A stretch of 64,000 nucleotides of DNA from Prauserella_A oleivorans (GTDB lineage: Bacteria > Actinomycetota > Actinomycetes > Mycobacteriales > Pseudonocardiaceae). The stretch spans positions 4,340,001 through 4,404,000 of the forward strand of contig NZ_JBHUNT010000001.1 in NCBI RefSeq assembly GCF_042685745.1, read 5' to 3'. Under the pieces are notes generated by a model, which saw only the letters and a list, made by a program, of their open reading frames with translations, was not told the DNA's origin and ran no database searches. Of this stretch, positions 1 to 9,188 are shown piece after piece. Made by a program: the position numbers and the translations under genes. Each line of letters begins with the position of its first letter. Within the stretch, counting starts at the first letter, position 1.

Positions 1-152
1 AGGCCGCTGGTGCGGTAACGCCGCACCCGGCGCAGCACGGCGCTCGGTGAGAGCCCGACCTCCTCACCGAGGTCCCGCAACGTGCGGGAGGCGTCCCGCT
101 GCAGGAGATCCAGCAGGTGATGGTCGAGGTCATCAAGGGTGAGGGCAGCCAC
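1..152 (-). CDS. Lrp/AsnC-family transcriptional regulator, N-terminal part (cut by window start)
   Basis: Reading leftward from a GTG at 152, the frame encodes an AsnC-type helix-turn-helix start (LDDLDHHLLDLLQRDASR, then TLRDLGEEVGLSPSAVLRRV), with the recognition helix at about residues 32-42. Only about 50 residues are present; the effector-binding RAM domain lies outside the window. The gene is divergent from the EamA exporter, with about 110 bp between the starts. That is the usual arrangement for an Lrp-family regulator controlling an amino-acid or metabolite exporter, so control of its neighbour is a reasonable inference. The family assignment rests on the HTH pattern alone but is fairly secure. 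Confidence 0.8.
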   Translation of the reverse strand, partial: MAALTLDDLDHHLLDLLQRDASRTLRDLGEEVGLSPSAVLRRVRRYRTSG

Positions 153-263
153 GCAAATATGTTGCGCGGATGCGGGAGAACTTTCAATCGGCCCCACCGG
201 CAGGCTGGCTAGGGTCGAAGCGGTCGAACTCGCACCTTCCCTCTCTCCGGCAAAGGATTCGTG

Positions 264-1247
264 ATGACGACAACCCGGTCCGGCACGGCTGCGGATACGG
301 ACGCCGGGCGGCCCGACACCACGCGCGGTGTGGTGCTGCTGCTGGTCGCGTCCGTGTGCTTCGGCAGTTCCGGGGCGATCGGCAAGCCCGCGATGCTGGC
401 CGGGCTGGCCCCGGAACAGGTGGCGGCGGCGCGGATCGGGCTGGCGGCGCTGGTGCTGCTGGCCGGCGTCGCGCTGGTGCGGCCAGGGCTGCTCCGCGTG
501 CAGCGCCGACAGTGGCGCGTGCTGGCCGGGTACGGCCTGCTCGGCGTGGCGGGCGTGCAGTTGTTCTACTTCGTCGCGGCGTCACGGATTCCGGTCGGCG
601 TGGCGATTCTGCTGGAGTTCACCTCGCCGGTTCTGGTGGCGCTGTGGGTGCGGTTCGTGCGCCGGATCCGGCTGCCGTGGCCGATGTGGGTCGGGATCGC
701 GCTCGCGCTGGCGGGTCTCGCGATGGTCGCCCGGGTCGGCGCCGGACTCGAGCTCGACGCGGTGGGCCTGCTCGCCGGCGTCGGCGCGGCCCTGTGCTCG
801 GCGGCGTACTTCCTGCTCGGCGAGCACGGCGTCGCCAGCCACCACCCGCTGGGCATGGTGACGTGGGGCATGGTGATCGGCGCGGTCGCGGTGTGTGTGG
901 TGGCGCCGCCGTGGACGCTGCCTGCCGAGGTGCTGACAGCCCCCACCGAGTTCGGACCGTGGCAGCCACCGGTGTGGACGCTGCTGGTCGCGATCGCGCT
1001 GGTGTCCACGGTGATCGCCTACCTCGCCGGGATCACGGCGTTGCGCCACCTCCCCGTGGCGGCGGCCAGCGTGCTGGCCCTGGTCGAGCCACTCGTCGCC
1101 ACGGCGGCCGCGTGGCTGCTGCTCGGCGAGGCGCTCACCTGGACGCAGCTGCTCGGGGCCGCGGTGCTGCTCGGCGGGGCCTTGTTGGTGCAACTGACCT
1201 CGCCACGCAAACAGCCGGCCGGTGAGCCGCTGCCCGTGGACGCCTAG
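264..1247 (+). CDS. EamA/DMT-family transporter, probable metabolite exporter
   Basis: About 327 residues with ten hydrophobic segments arranged as two EamA repeats (about residues 25-150 and 165-305). This is the length and layout of drug/metabolite transporters of the RhtA/YddG type, inner-membrane exporters of amino acids or small metabolites. I start at the ATG at 264; the GTG at 261 directly before it is equally open, and neither has a strong Shine-Dalgarno. The stop overlaps the 3' end of the convergent hydrolase-methyltransferase gene by 4 bp. The divergent Lrp-type gene suggests amino-acid-responsive control. The substrate cannot be read from the sequence. Confidence 0.85.
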   Translation: MTTTRSGTAADTDAGRPDTTRGVVLLLVASVCFGSSGAIGKPAMLAGLAPEQVAAARIGLAALVLLAGVALVRPGLLRVQRRQWRVLAGYGLLGVAGVQLFYFVAASRIPVGVAILLEFTSPVLVALWVRFVRRIRLPWPMWVGIALALAGLAMVARVGAGLELDAVGLLAGVGAALCSAAYFLLGEHGVASHHPLGMVTWGMVIGAVAVCVVAPPWTLPAEVLTAPTEFGPWQPPVWTLLVAIALVSTVIAYLAGITALRHLPVAAASVLALVEPLVATAAAWLLLGEALTWTQLLGAAVLLGGALLVQLTSPRKQPAGEPLPVDA

Positions 1248-2755
1248 CCCGGCCTGCGGAACTCCGCGAGCCACCGCGGTGAGCCGTCAAGCGCGGTCTC
1301 GCGCACGGTGACGGTGTCCAGGCCCGCGCCGAATGCCTCCACGTCGCCGCGCGTCAACGGATAGGGAGGCCCGGGCTCGGGAGCGACACCGTCCTGCGCG
1401 CGCAGCGCCACGACCACCAGCGTGCCGCCCGGCGCGAGGAGACCGCGCACACCGTCGGTCGCGCGGGAGCGCAGTGCCACCGGCAGCGCCTGGACGGTCA
1501 ACACCTCCACGACGAGGTCGAACGCACCCCGCCAGTCCGCGGGCAGGTCGAGCAGATCGGCCACCCGGTACTGCACGGGCGAACCGGGCCACCGCTCGCG
1601 ACACACCCGCACCGCCGTCTCGCTGACGTCGAACCCGGTCGTGTCGAACCCTCGCGCGGCGATGTACTCGGCGTCCGCGCCGAGACCGGCGCCCACGACG
1701 ACGGCCCGGCCGGGACCGTGGATGCCGCGCGCGGCCACCCACTCCGCCAGCAGCGGATGCGGGTCGGTCCGCGACCACGGAAGCTCGATGTCACCGGCCT
1801 CGCCCGCGTTGTAGAGCTCCTCGAACCAGCCCACCGGGTCGTCCTCCGCCCGGCCGACGATCCGCTCCTCCTCCGCCTCCGGGCCGTCGGACGTGTGCCG
1901 CAGCAGCACCCGCACCACGGTGTCCCATGTAGACGGTGGTGGCACCTCGTGGCCGGCACCCGGCAGCACCAGCAGTTCGGCACCCGGGATCACGCGGGCC
2001 AGCGCCTCGCCGTGCGGGAGCGGGAACAGCGGGTCGGCATCTCCGTGGATCACCAATGTCGGCGCGGCGATGTCGGCGAGGGTGCCATCGGGTTGCGGAC
2101 CGCCGTCGGTGTGGGCGTGGTTACCGAGCGAGGCGAGGTCGGCCGTCCGGGCGACGACGCGTTCGACGACGGTCCGCGTGCGTGCCTCGTCGAACCCGGG
2201 CCCGGCCAGTGCCCGCTGCTCGCTCAGCAGTCGCGCGACCACGGCTTCGGGATCCGTGCCGGCGGGCCCGCCGGCATCGGCGATCGCGGCGAAGTCCGGT
2301 GCCATGTCGGGCAGGTCGTCCGGGAGGCCGGGTAGCGCGCCGCTGGTAGCCAGGAGCGTCAGCGTGCGCACCCGTTCGGGGTGGGTGACGGCCAGCCATT
2401 GGGCGATCGCACCGCCCATCGAGATGCCGGCCACGTGCGCCTCGTGCACGTCGAGGGCGTCGAGGACGCCGAGTGCGTCGCCGACGAGGTCGGCGAACGT
2501 GTAGCCCGGCGCACCCGGTGGCCATGTCGCCGAGCGGCCGGTGTCGCGATGGTCGTACCGGATGACGTGCCTGCGCGCGGCGAGTCTTGCGCACAGCTCG
2601 TCGTACCACCAGTCCATCGAGCTGTCCTGGCCGGCGATCAGCAGCAGCGCCGGGTCGGCCGCACGCCCGAATGTCTCGACGCACAGCCGCACACCCTGCA
2701 CGGCCAGCATTCGCTCACCGCGGGAACCGGATTCGGACGTGCGCCGCGTCACCAT
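1244..2755 (-). CDS. Alpha/beta hydrolase fused to a class I SAM-dependent methyltransferase
   Basis: A 503-residue two-domain protein. Residues about 16-285 form an alpha/beta hydrolase with an oxyanion region (LLLIAGQDSSMDWW), nucleophile elbow GISMGG, and late Asp and His positions (GDADPLFP, GAGHEVPPP). Residues about 300-503 form a class I methyltransferase of the thiopurine/TPMT-like type with motif I VVVGAGLGADAEYIA, then GFDVSETAV. The first domain looks like aclacinomycin methylesterase-type hydrolases. ATG at about 2710 (MLAVQG) is an alternative start that removes 15 poorly conserved residues. No frameshift separates the domains, so the fusion appears genuine. The substrate is unknown; hydrolysis coupled to methylation of a released acid or thiol is possible but speculative. 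Confidence 0.8.
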   Translation of the reverse strand: MVTRRTSESGSRGERMLAVQGVRLCVETFGRAADPALLLIAGQDSSMDWWYDELCARLAARRHVIRYDHRDTGRSATWPPGAPGYTFADLVGDALGVLDALDVHEAHVAGISMGGAIAQWLAVTHPERVRTLTLLATSGALPGLPDDLPDMAPDFAAIADAGGPAGTDPEAVVARLLSEQRALAGPGFDEARTRTVVERVVARTADLASLGNHAHTDGGPQPDGTLADIAAPTLVIHGDADPLFPLPHGEALARVIPGAELLVLPGAGHEVPPPSTWDTVVRVLLRHTSDGPEAEEERIVGRAEDDPVGWFEELYNAGEAGDIELPWSRTDPHPLLAEWVAARGIHGPGRAVVVGAGLGADAEYIAARGFDTTGFDVSETAVRVCRERWPGSPVQYRVADLLDLPADWRGAFDLVVEVLTVQALPVALRSRATDGVRGLLAPGGTLVVVALRAQDGVAPEPGPPYPLTRGDVEAFGAGLDTVTVRETALDGSPRWLAEFRRPG

Positions 2756-2782
2756 CCGCTCATTCTGACAAAGCCGCCACGA

Positions 2783-4291
2783 TCATGTGGGCGCGACGAG
2801 CCAGATCGGGTTGCTCAGCGCGATCATCCGCGCCGACGCGGCGGCACGGACCTCGACGCGCAGGAACCGGCACGCGCGGCCCCAGCCACGCCAGCTGAGG
2901 GTTCCCGTGCCATCGCCGGACGTCTGCGTGGCCGCGGCCGGGCCGAGCGCCGTGTGCAGGACGAGCGTCGCCCCCGCAGCTCCGGCGACGCGGGCCGTGA
3001 GCGTCACCTCCTCACCCCGCCCCACCGGCAGCGTGCCGCCGATCCGGGCCGTCACCCCACCGCTCGTCGCGGCGACCTCCAGCATGACGGCCGACGACGC
3101 GGCGAGGTAGGCCCGGCCGGCACGCAGGGCAGCCACCAAGGCCGGTACCGACAGCTCCTCGGCATCGACCACGGTCTGCGGCAGGCCCAGCGGTTGCTCC
3201 GGCCGGTGGGAGTCGCTGTTTCCGATCGCGGTGATCCGCCTGCCCGCGAGCAACCGTGTGTGCCACAACCCGAGCGCGGCCTCGTCCTCGGCGCTCCACG
3301 GGCCGTTCCAGACCTCGATGGCGTCGACGTGCTCGAACCCGAACTCCCAACCCGTGCCGGGCAGCGGGATGGCGGGGTGCGCGGCGGCCACCAGACCACC
3401 GGCCTCGTGGACTGACGCGGCACAGCGGGCGAACGCTCCGCTGTCGGCCGGACCGTAGCGCCAGTCGACCCACTGCTCCGCCGGGATGCCGATCGCCAGC
3501 CAGTGGCCGTGCCTCGTCGTGACCTCCTCGCCCGCGACGACGAGCAGGTCGTCCGGCACGTGGCGGCCCCAGATGTGGTTGGCGGAGTTGGTGTTGTGCT
3601 CGGTCGAGACGAAGAAGTCCAAACCGGATTCCCGCGCCGCGCCGACCACTTCGGACGGTTGCCGCGTGCCGTCCGAATGTACGGAGTGGACATGCAGGTC
3701 ACCGCGATACCAGCCGGGCCCAGTGCCGCCGATCCGCACGGGCGCCGGCTGTGGGGCGAACGGTGGACCGCTGTCGGCGTACTCGACGGTGACCGTGACC
3801 TCCCACGCCATGCCGAGCGGGTTGAACACGACCGGGCCGAGCGCGACGGCCCACGTACCGGTCGCCAGCGGTCCCGCGAGATAGCCGGGCGTCGCCTCCG
3901 TGGCGGTGACCGTGAACTCCCTCCGGGCGCCGCCCGACCAGCCCCGAAACCCGGCCGCGTTCGCCGTGTCCCAGCCGTCGGCGTCGAACAGCCCGAGATC
4001 GAGCACCTGCGCGGCGACTCCCGGAATCTCGAACTGCTCGTACCACGCCGTCACCGAGATCCGCGCCGCGCCCGGCCCGACGTCGAAGGGCACGTACACC
4101 CACTGGTCGATGCCGACCGGTGCGCGGCCGGTGAACGTCCGCGACGTCGTGGTGGCCGTGCCCGTGCGGTGTGTCCGGGTGCGCGCGCTCGCGACGTGCG
4201 CGGGCGCCAGCGCGGCGAGGCCCGCGGCGGCGAGCACCGAACCGGCCCGCAGCAGGCGGCGACGGGACATCCCCGGCAAGTCCAGCGACAT
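2783..4291 (-). CDS. CehA/McbA-type PHP-domain metallohydrolase, Tat-exported
   Basis: 502 residues from ATG 4291; ATG 4270 would start directly at the signal. The N-terminus has a twin-arginine signal (SRRRLLRAG followed by an alanine-rich hydrophobic stretch ending in ASA), so export through Tat is likely. A beta-rich region of about 150 residues precedes a PHP domain with the metal-binding pattern DLHVHSVHSDG, then STEHNTNSANH, then AGEEVTTRHGHW, and late GNSDSH. The motif set matches CehA/McbA-like phosphoesterase/hydrolase proteins. The gene stands alone on the minus strand, with small gaps to both neighbours. The substrate is unknown; secreted PHP proteins of this type are often annotated as phosphoesterases without proof. 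Confidence 0.8.
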   Translation of the reverse strand: MSLDLPGMSRRRLLRAGSVLAAAGLAALAPAHVASARTRTHRTGTATTTSRTFTGRAPVGIDQWVYVPFDVGPGAARISVTAWYEQFEIPGVAAQVLDLGLFDADGWDTANAAGFRGWSGGARREFTVTATEATPGYLAGPLATGTWAVALGPVVFNPLGMAWEVTVTVEYADSGPPFAPQPAPVRIGGTGPGWYRGDLHVHSVHSDGTRQPSEVVGAARESGLDFFVSTEHNTNSANHIWGRHVPDDLLVVAGEEVTTRHGHWLAIGIPAEQWVDWRYGPADSGAFARCAASVHEAGGLVAAAHPAIPLPGTGWEFGFEHVDAIEVWNGPWSAEDEAALGLWHTRLLAGRRITAIGNSDSHRPEQPLGLPQTVVDAEELSVPALVAALRAGRAYLAASSAVMLEVAATSGGVTARIGGTLPVGRGEEVTLTARVAGAAGATLVLHTALGPAAATQTSGDGTGTLSWRGWGRACRFLRVEVRAAASARMIALSNPIWLVAPT

Positions 4292-4347
4292 GGGCCCGAT
4301 TGTCGCCCACGCCGGAGAACCGCTGGTTGAACGCGCGGTGAAGCCTG

Positions 4348-6045
4348 CTACACGGGAATGACGGTCGGCACGATCATCGGCTTGCGCCGGTAGGTCTCGG
4401 CGACCCAGCGGCCGACCGCCCGGCGCACGGCCTGCGCGATGCGGTGCGTGTCGGTGATGCCCTCGGCCTCGGTGCGGGAGAGCTCCATCTCCACGAGCGC
4501 GGCGGCCTCGTCGAGGGCCTTCGGGTCGTCGGAGAAACCGCGTCCGGAGACCGTCGGCGAGCTCATGGCCCGGCCGGTCGCCGAGTCGACCGCGACCGTG
4601 ATGGCGATGAACCCGCCCTCGCCGAGGATGAGCCGGTCGGACAGGGTCGACTCGCCGACATCGCCCACGGAGAGGCCGTCGACGTAGACTTCGCCCACCT
4701 CGACCCGCCCCGTGGTCGACGCCTTGCCGTCGACGAGGTCGACCACGACACCGTCCTCGGCCAGCACGACGTTCTCCGGGGCGACCCCGGTCCGGACCGC
4801 GAGTTCGCCGTTGGCCCGCAGGTGCCGCCACTCGCCGTGCACGGGCATGACGTTGCTCGGCCGGATCGCGTTGTACAGGAACAGCAGCTCACCCGCGGAG
4901 GCGTGCCCGGACACGTGGACCTTGGCGTTGCCCTGGTGCACCACGTTCGCGCCGAGCCGCACCAGGCCGTTGATGACCCCGAACACCGCGTTCTCGTTGC
5001 CGGGTATGAGGGAGCTCGCCAGCACCACCGTGTCGCCCGCCCGGATCGAGATCTGCCGGTGCTCACCCCGGGCCATCCGCGACAGCGCCGACAGCGGCTC
5101 GCCCTGCGACCCGGTGGAGACGAACAGCACCTTGGTCTCCGGCAGGTTCACCGCCTCGTCGAGGTCGATGAGCAGGCCCTCGGGGATGTTCAGCAGTCCG
5201 AGATCGGCGGCGATGCCCATGTTGCGCACCATCGAGCGGCCGACGAAGGCCACCCGCCTGCCGTGCCGGAGCGCCGCGTCGAGGACCTGCTGCACACGGT
5301 GCACGTGACTGGCGAAGCACGCCACGATGACGCGCTGGCGCACCTGCGCGATCACGTCGTCGAGCACCGGGCCGATGTCGCGTTCCGGCGTGACGAAGCC
5401 GGGCACCTCGGCGTTGGTGGAGTCGACGCAGAGCAGGTCGACACCCTCGTCGCCGAGCCGGGAGAAGCCGGCGAGGTCGGTGAGCCTGCCGTCGAGCGGC
5501 AGCTGGTCGAGCTTGATGTCGCCGGTGTGCAGCACCAGCCCGGCCGGGGTGCGGATGGCGACCGCGAGGGCGTCCGGGATCGAGTGGTTGACGGCGAAGA
5601 ACTCCAGCCCGAACTGGCCGACCTGGCGACGCTCGTTCTCCGCGACCTCGAACAGCACCGGCTTCTGCTTGTGCTCCCGGCACTTGGCCGCGAGCAGCGC
5701 CAGCGTGAACCGGGAGCCGTAGACGGGCAGGTCCGGCCGCAGGCGCAGCAGGAACGGCACGGCACCGATGTGGTCCTCGTGACCATGCGTGAGCACTAGG
5801 GCGTCGATGTCGTCGAGCCGGTGCTCGATGGCCCGGAAGTCGGGCAGGATCAGGTCGACGCCGGGCTGGGTGTCCTCGGGGAACAGCACGCCGCAGTCGA
5901 CGATCAGCAGCCTGCCGTCGTATTCGAAGACGGTCATGTTCCGCCCGACCTCACCGATTCCGCCGAGGGCGACGACCCGGAGGCCGCCTTCCGGCAGCGG
6001 CGGTGGTGCGTTGTTCGGGCCTGGTCCGACAGCGAGTTCACTCAC
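4348..6045 (-). CDS. rnj: Ribonuclease J
   Basis: 565 residues from GTG 6045. A metallo-beta-lactamase/beta-CASP ribonuclease with endonuclease and 5'-to-3' exonuclease activity in mRNA decay and rRNA maturation. Visible are the metal-binding motif LTHGHEDHIGAVPF, the later HTGDIKLD, the beta-CASP region with CVDSTNAE and ACFASHVHRVQQV, and HVSGHAS and MPVHGEWRH near the C-terminus. Its length is close to mycobacterial RNase J. The start overlaps the dapA stop as GTGA (6042-6045), showing translational coupling. The order thyX-dapA-rnj is conserved in actinobacteria. A longer in-frame extension through dapA exists but is not protein-like. Confidence 0.95.
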   Translation of the reverse strand: MSELAVGPGPNNAPPPLPEGGLRVVALGGIGEVGRNMTVFEYDGRLLIVDCGVLFPEDTQPGVDLILPDFRAIEHRLDDIDALVLTHGHEDHIGAVPFLLRLRPDLPVYGSRFTLALLAAKCREHKQKPVLFEVAENERRQVGQFGLEFFAVNHSIPDALAVAIRTPAGLVLHTGDIKLDQLPLDGRLTDLAGFSRLGDEGVDLLCVDSTNAEVPGFVTPERDIGPVLDDVIAQVRQRVIVACFASHVHRVQQVLDAALRHGRRVAFVGRSMVRNMGIAADLGLLNIPEGLLIDLDEAVNLPETKVLFVSTGSQGEPLSALSRMARGEHRQISIRAGDTVVLASSLIPGNENAVFGVINGLVRLGANVVHQGNAKVHVSGHASAGELLFLYNAIRPSNVMPVHGEWRHLRANGELAVRTGVAPENVVLAEDGVVVDLVDGKASTTGRVEVGEVYVDGLSVGDVGESTLSDRLILGEGGFIAITVAVDSATGRAMSSPTVSGRGFSDDPKALDEAAALVEMELSRTEAEGITDTHRIAQAVRRAVGRWVAETYRRKPMIVPTVIPV

Positions 6046-7067
6046 CGATGAATGGTCCCAACGCTGGTGTGAGTGGTGGGTGTGACATACGCGGCGGCCG
6101 AGTCGGCCTGGGCCACGCGGGAGCCCGCCCAGTCGCTCGTCGGGTAGGCGTCCAGCGGCACGCCGGCCTGCGTCAGGTCGGCGGCGATGGCCTCCACCTG
6201 CTCCTGCGACGCCGGGACGATCGGCAGCCGCGGCCCGCCGACGTCGTAGCCGCGCAGCCGCAGCGCGGTCTTGGAGAACACGACCCCGCCGACGCGGGAG
6301 AACGCCCGGTAGACAGCGAGCATGCCGCGGTGGTTGGTGCGCGCGGTGGAGGTGTCGCCGTCCTCGTAGGCCTCGATCATGGCGCGGATGCGGCCCGCGA
6401 CGACGTGCCCGATCACGCTCACCACGCCGGCCGCGCCGACCGACAGCCACGGCAGGTTCAGCGCGTCGTCGCCGGAGTAGTAGGCCAGGTGGGTGTTGGC
6501 GATGACCTCGCTGCCCGCGAGGAGATCGCCCTTGGCGTCCTTGACCGCCACGATGCGCGGGTGCTCGGCGAGCCTGCGCAGCGTGTCGACCTCGATGGGC
6601 ACGATCGAGCGCGGCGGGATGTCGTAGAGCATCACCGGCAGCTCGGTGGCGTCGGCGACCGCCGTGAAGTGGGCTTGCAGGCCGGCCTGCGTGGGCCGGG
6701 AGTAATAGGGCGTCACGACGAGCAGGCCGTGCGCGCCGGCCTTCTCGGCCTGCTTGGCGAGTTCGATGCTGTGGGCGGTGTCGTAGGTGCCGGCCCCGGC
6801 GACCACAGCGGCGCGGTCGCCGACCGCCTCGACGACGGCCCGGATCAGCTTGGCCTTCTCCTCGTCGCTCGTGGTCGGGCTCTCCCCCGTGGTGCCGTTG
6901 ACGACCAGTCCGTCGTTGCCCAGCTCCAGCAGGTGCACGGCGAGCTCCTGCGCCCGCTTCAGATCCAGCGCGCCCTCGGCGTCGAAGGGGGTGACCATGG
7001 CGGTGAGCACGCGGCCGAACGGTCTGCCCGGCGCGGCGGTCGGCGGAGTGGGCGGTGCAATCGACAT
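6042..7067 (-). CDS. dapA: 4-hydroxy-tetrahydrodipicolinate synthase
   Basis: 341 residues from ATG 7067. It condenses pyruvate with aspartate semialdehyde in the diaminopimelate/lysine pathway, in the cytosol. The TIM-barrel family is clear: NGTTGE (residues 58-62 region) for pyruvate binding, YDIPPR with Tyr148, and VAVKDAKGD with the Schiff-base lysine Lys176. It is a little longer than E. coli DapA, mainly from about 15 extra N-terminal residues and a C-terminal tail, as in other actinobacteria. It is translationally coupled to rnj. Together with dapB at 38.3 kb it brackets the biosynthetic cluster, while in other actinobacteria these lie in the same neighbourhood. Confidence 0.96.
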   Translation of the reverse strand: MSIAPPTPPTAAPGRPFGRVLTAMVTPFDAEGALDLKRAQELAVHLLELGNDGLVVNGTTGESPTTSDEEKAKLIRAVVEAVGDRAAVVAGAGTYDTAHSIELAKQAEKAGAHGLLVVTPYYSRPTQAGLQAHFTAVADATELPVMLYDIPPRSIVPIEVDTLRRLAEHPRIVAVKDAKGDLLAGSEVIANTHLAYYSGDDALNLPWLSVGAAGVVSVIGHVVAGRIRAMIEAYEDGDTSTARTNHRGMLAVYRAFSRVGGVVFSKTALRLRGYDVGGPRLPIVPASQEQVEAIAADLTQAGVPLDAYPTSDWAGSRVAQADSAAAYVTPTTHTSVGTIHR

Positions 7068-7197
7068 GCTGCTGACGGTACCTCCTCAGGGCCGCGATCA
7101 GCGCGCCGACCGGACCAAGTCGGCGGCCGGTGCGCAAGATCGCGGGGGGTGACGAAGAATTCGCGCACCGGGCGCGTTCGGGCGGGAAGTTCTTCGG

Positions 7198-8724
7198 TCA
7201 GTGGACCTCGCGACTCACCGTTCCGGTCATCCTGCCGCCGCCCGCGTCCGTCGCGAAGCAGTAGATCGACCGGATGGCGTAGTCGCCCTCGGCCGGCCGC
7301 TTCTCCCACTCCGTCCGCGACGGCACGAGCGCCTGGTAGCGCAGGCTCGCCCGCCGGTCGTCGTCGACCGCGTTCGAGTGGAACACCACCCCGCACTGCT
7401 TCTCGGCGAAGGCCCGCAACCTCTCGTCACCGGGGTAGCTCGCGGGGACGGCCTCGTCGTCGGTCGACTGCCCCAGCGCGATGTCGCCGAAGAAGAGCTC
7501 GGCGTCGTGGCTCTCGCTCTCGCAGTCGACCCAGTTGCTGTCAGCGATCGACCGGCCTGCGCCGAGGGGCGTGTTGAGGCATTGGTAGGAGCCGCTCAGC
7601 TCGAGGGAGGGCACATCGCCGCCGTCGCCGTAGCTCAGCGTCGGCAACATCGCCTCGTCGGTGTCGGTCGACCAGAACGGCTTGCCGAGGAAGAACCCGC
7701 CGGCCAGCAGGGCCACCGCCCCGGCCACCGCGCCGGCGACGAGAGCGCGGCGCTTGCCGGACCGTACCGGCGACGGCGGCGTGCCGAGCATCGTGTGCCC
7801 GCCGGGCATCGTGGGCGGCTGCCCGCCGTGCCCGGCGGTCGGCCGGCCGCCGGGCGGGGTGGGCGGACCGGCGGCGTTCTGGTGCGCGGCGAGGCCGAGC
7901 AGCCCGCGCGCCTGGGCGGCGGAGATCCGCGCGTCCGGGGAGGCGATGAGCATGCCCATGATCGCCGAGGCGAGCGGGCCCTGCGCGTGCGTCAGGTAGG
8001 GCACCTCGTTCATGATCGCGTGGAGCGTGGCCGCGGTGGTGGCGCGCTCGAACGGCAGGACTCCCTCGACGGCGAAGAAGAGCGTGGCGCCGAGCGACCA
8101 CAGGTCGGACGCGGGCAGCGCCTCCTGCCCGGCGACCCGCTCCGGTGCCATGAACGCGGGCGAGCCGACGAGCATGCCGCTGGTGGTGATCCGCGGGTCG
8201 TCGACGGCCTGGGCGATGCCGAAGTCGGTGAGCTTCACGCGGCCGTTCGACGCGACCATGATGTTGCCCGGCTTGACGTCGCGGTGGACGATGCCGGCCT
8301 GGTGTGCGGCCTGCAGCGCCGCGAGGACCTGATCGCCGATCAGCGCGACCTGGTGCGCCGGCAGCGGACCGTGGCCACGCACGAGCTCGGACAGCGTCGG
8401 GGCCTCGATCAGCTCCATGACGATGAACGTGGCGTCGTGCTCGGTGACGACGTCGTAGACGGTGACCACGGCGGGGTCGTTGAGCCGGCCGCCGGTGCGG
8501 ACCTCCCGGAGTACGCGCTCGGAGAACACACCCGCGTCCTCGGCCCCCTCGGGCAGCCGGAGCTCCTTGATCGCCACCTGCCTGCCGATCACCGTGTCCT
8601 CGGCACGCCAGACGACGCCCATGCCGCCGCGGCCGAGTTCCCGCAGCAGGGTGTACCGGCCCGCCACCGTCCTCGGTGCGGAACTGGCCTGAGTGGTCCG
8701 GGTCTGCCGGAGCTCGTCGGTCAC
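7198..8724 (-). CDS. Transmembrane Ser/Thr protein kinase (PknB-like) with short extracellular domain
   Basis: 508 residues from GTG 8724. A Hanks-type kinase domain (about 22-280) shows the glycine loop GRGGMGVV, Lys53 in AIKEL, HRDVKPGN with Asp148, DFG at 166-168 and APE near 192. A Pro/Gly-rich linker (about 285-320) leads to basic residues and one membrane span at about 326-346. The C-terminal domain of about 160 residues contains four or more cysteines and lies outside the membrane in this topology; it is not a PASTA domain. It would sense an external signal and phosphorylate cytosolic proteins. An in-frame extension upstream of 8724 is not kinase-like. Targets are unknown. Confidence 0.9.
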   Translation of the reverse strand: MTDELRQTRTTQASSAPRTVAGRYTLLRELGRGGMGVVWRAEDTVIGRQVAIKELRLPEGAEDAGVFSERVLREVRTGGRLNDPAVVTVYDVVTEHDATFIVMELIEAPTLSELVRGHGPLPAHQVALIGDQVLAALQAAHQAGIVHRDVKPGNIMVASNGRVKLTDFGIAQAVDDPRITTSGMLVGSPAFMAPERVAGQEALPASDLWSLGATLFFAVEGVLPFERATTAATLHAIMNEVPYLTHAQGPLASAIMGMLIASPDARISAAQARGLLGLAAHQNAAGPPTPPGGRPTAGHGGQPPTMPGGHTMLGTPPSPVRSGKRRALVAGAVAGAVALLAGGFFLGKPFWSTDTDEAMLPTLSYGDGGDVPSLELSGSYQCLNTPLGAGRSIADSNWVDCESESHDAELFFGDIALGQSTDDEAVPASYPGDERLRAFAEKQCGVVFHSNAVDDDRRASLRYQALVPSRTEWEKRPAEGDYAIRSIYCFATDAGGGRMTGTVSREVH

Positions 8725-8776
8725 GCTGCCTCGTCCCCTCGTCGTGTGCGGCACGATGCTAGCCGCACCCGCACGG

Positions 8777-9178
8777 TCAGACGCCGGATCCGTGGACCTC
8801 GTGCCCTCCCGCCCGCAACGCGTCGACGGCCCGTGCCAGATCGCCGTCCTTGACCAGCAGGTGGTCGGTGTCGAACGTCGACAGGCTGAACAACGCCACC
8901 CCCGCGGAGGCCAGCTCGCTGGACAGGGCGGCGATGATCCCGGTGAGTGTGAACGCGAGCGGGCCACGGACGGTGAGCAACCGCCATCCGCCCTCCACCC
9001 GGGCCCCGTCCGGCGCGAGCGCGACGGGACAGACCACCGACAGCTCGCTGCCGGTGCGCGTGACCGAGACGAGGCCGTCGCCCGCGCCGTCGAGCAGCGT
9101 TTGCGGGACAGCGGCCGCGGCGTCGAGCCGGGACACCGCGTACTCGCCCGGCCGGACGTCGATGACGAGCCGCTTCAC
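8777..9178 (-). CDS. ACT-domain protein
   Basis: 133 residues from GTG 9178 (VKRLVIDVRPGEYAVSRL). The second half reads like an ACT domain of the aspartokinase/CASTOR type: WRLLTVRGPLAFTLTGIIAALSSELASAGVALFSLSTFDTDHLLVK, in which the LTGI and STFDTDHLLV segments are characteristic. Such small proteins are thought to bind an amino acid; no catalytic domain is attached. It follows thyX with 10 bp between stop and start, so they are probably co-transcribed. The specific ligand and role are not visible in the sequence. Confidence 0.75.
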   Translation of the reverse strand: MKRLVIDVRPGEYAVSRLDAAAAVPQTLLDGAGDGLVSVTRTGSELSVVCPVALAPDGARVEGGWRLLTVRGPLAFTLTGIIAALSSELASAGVALFSLSTFDTDHLLVKDGDLARAVDALRAGGHEVHGSGV

Positions 9179-9188
9179 GGTGCCCGCC

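Noticed and set aside
4292..7137. Long N-terminal extensions of the PHP hydrolase and RNase J frames
   Set aside because: The extra residues run antisense to, or out of frame with, rnj and dapA. Good internal starts (ATG 4291, GTG 6045) agree with family lengths.
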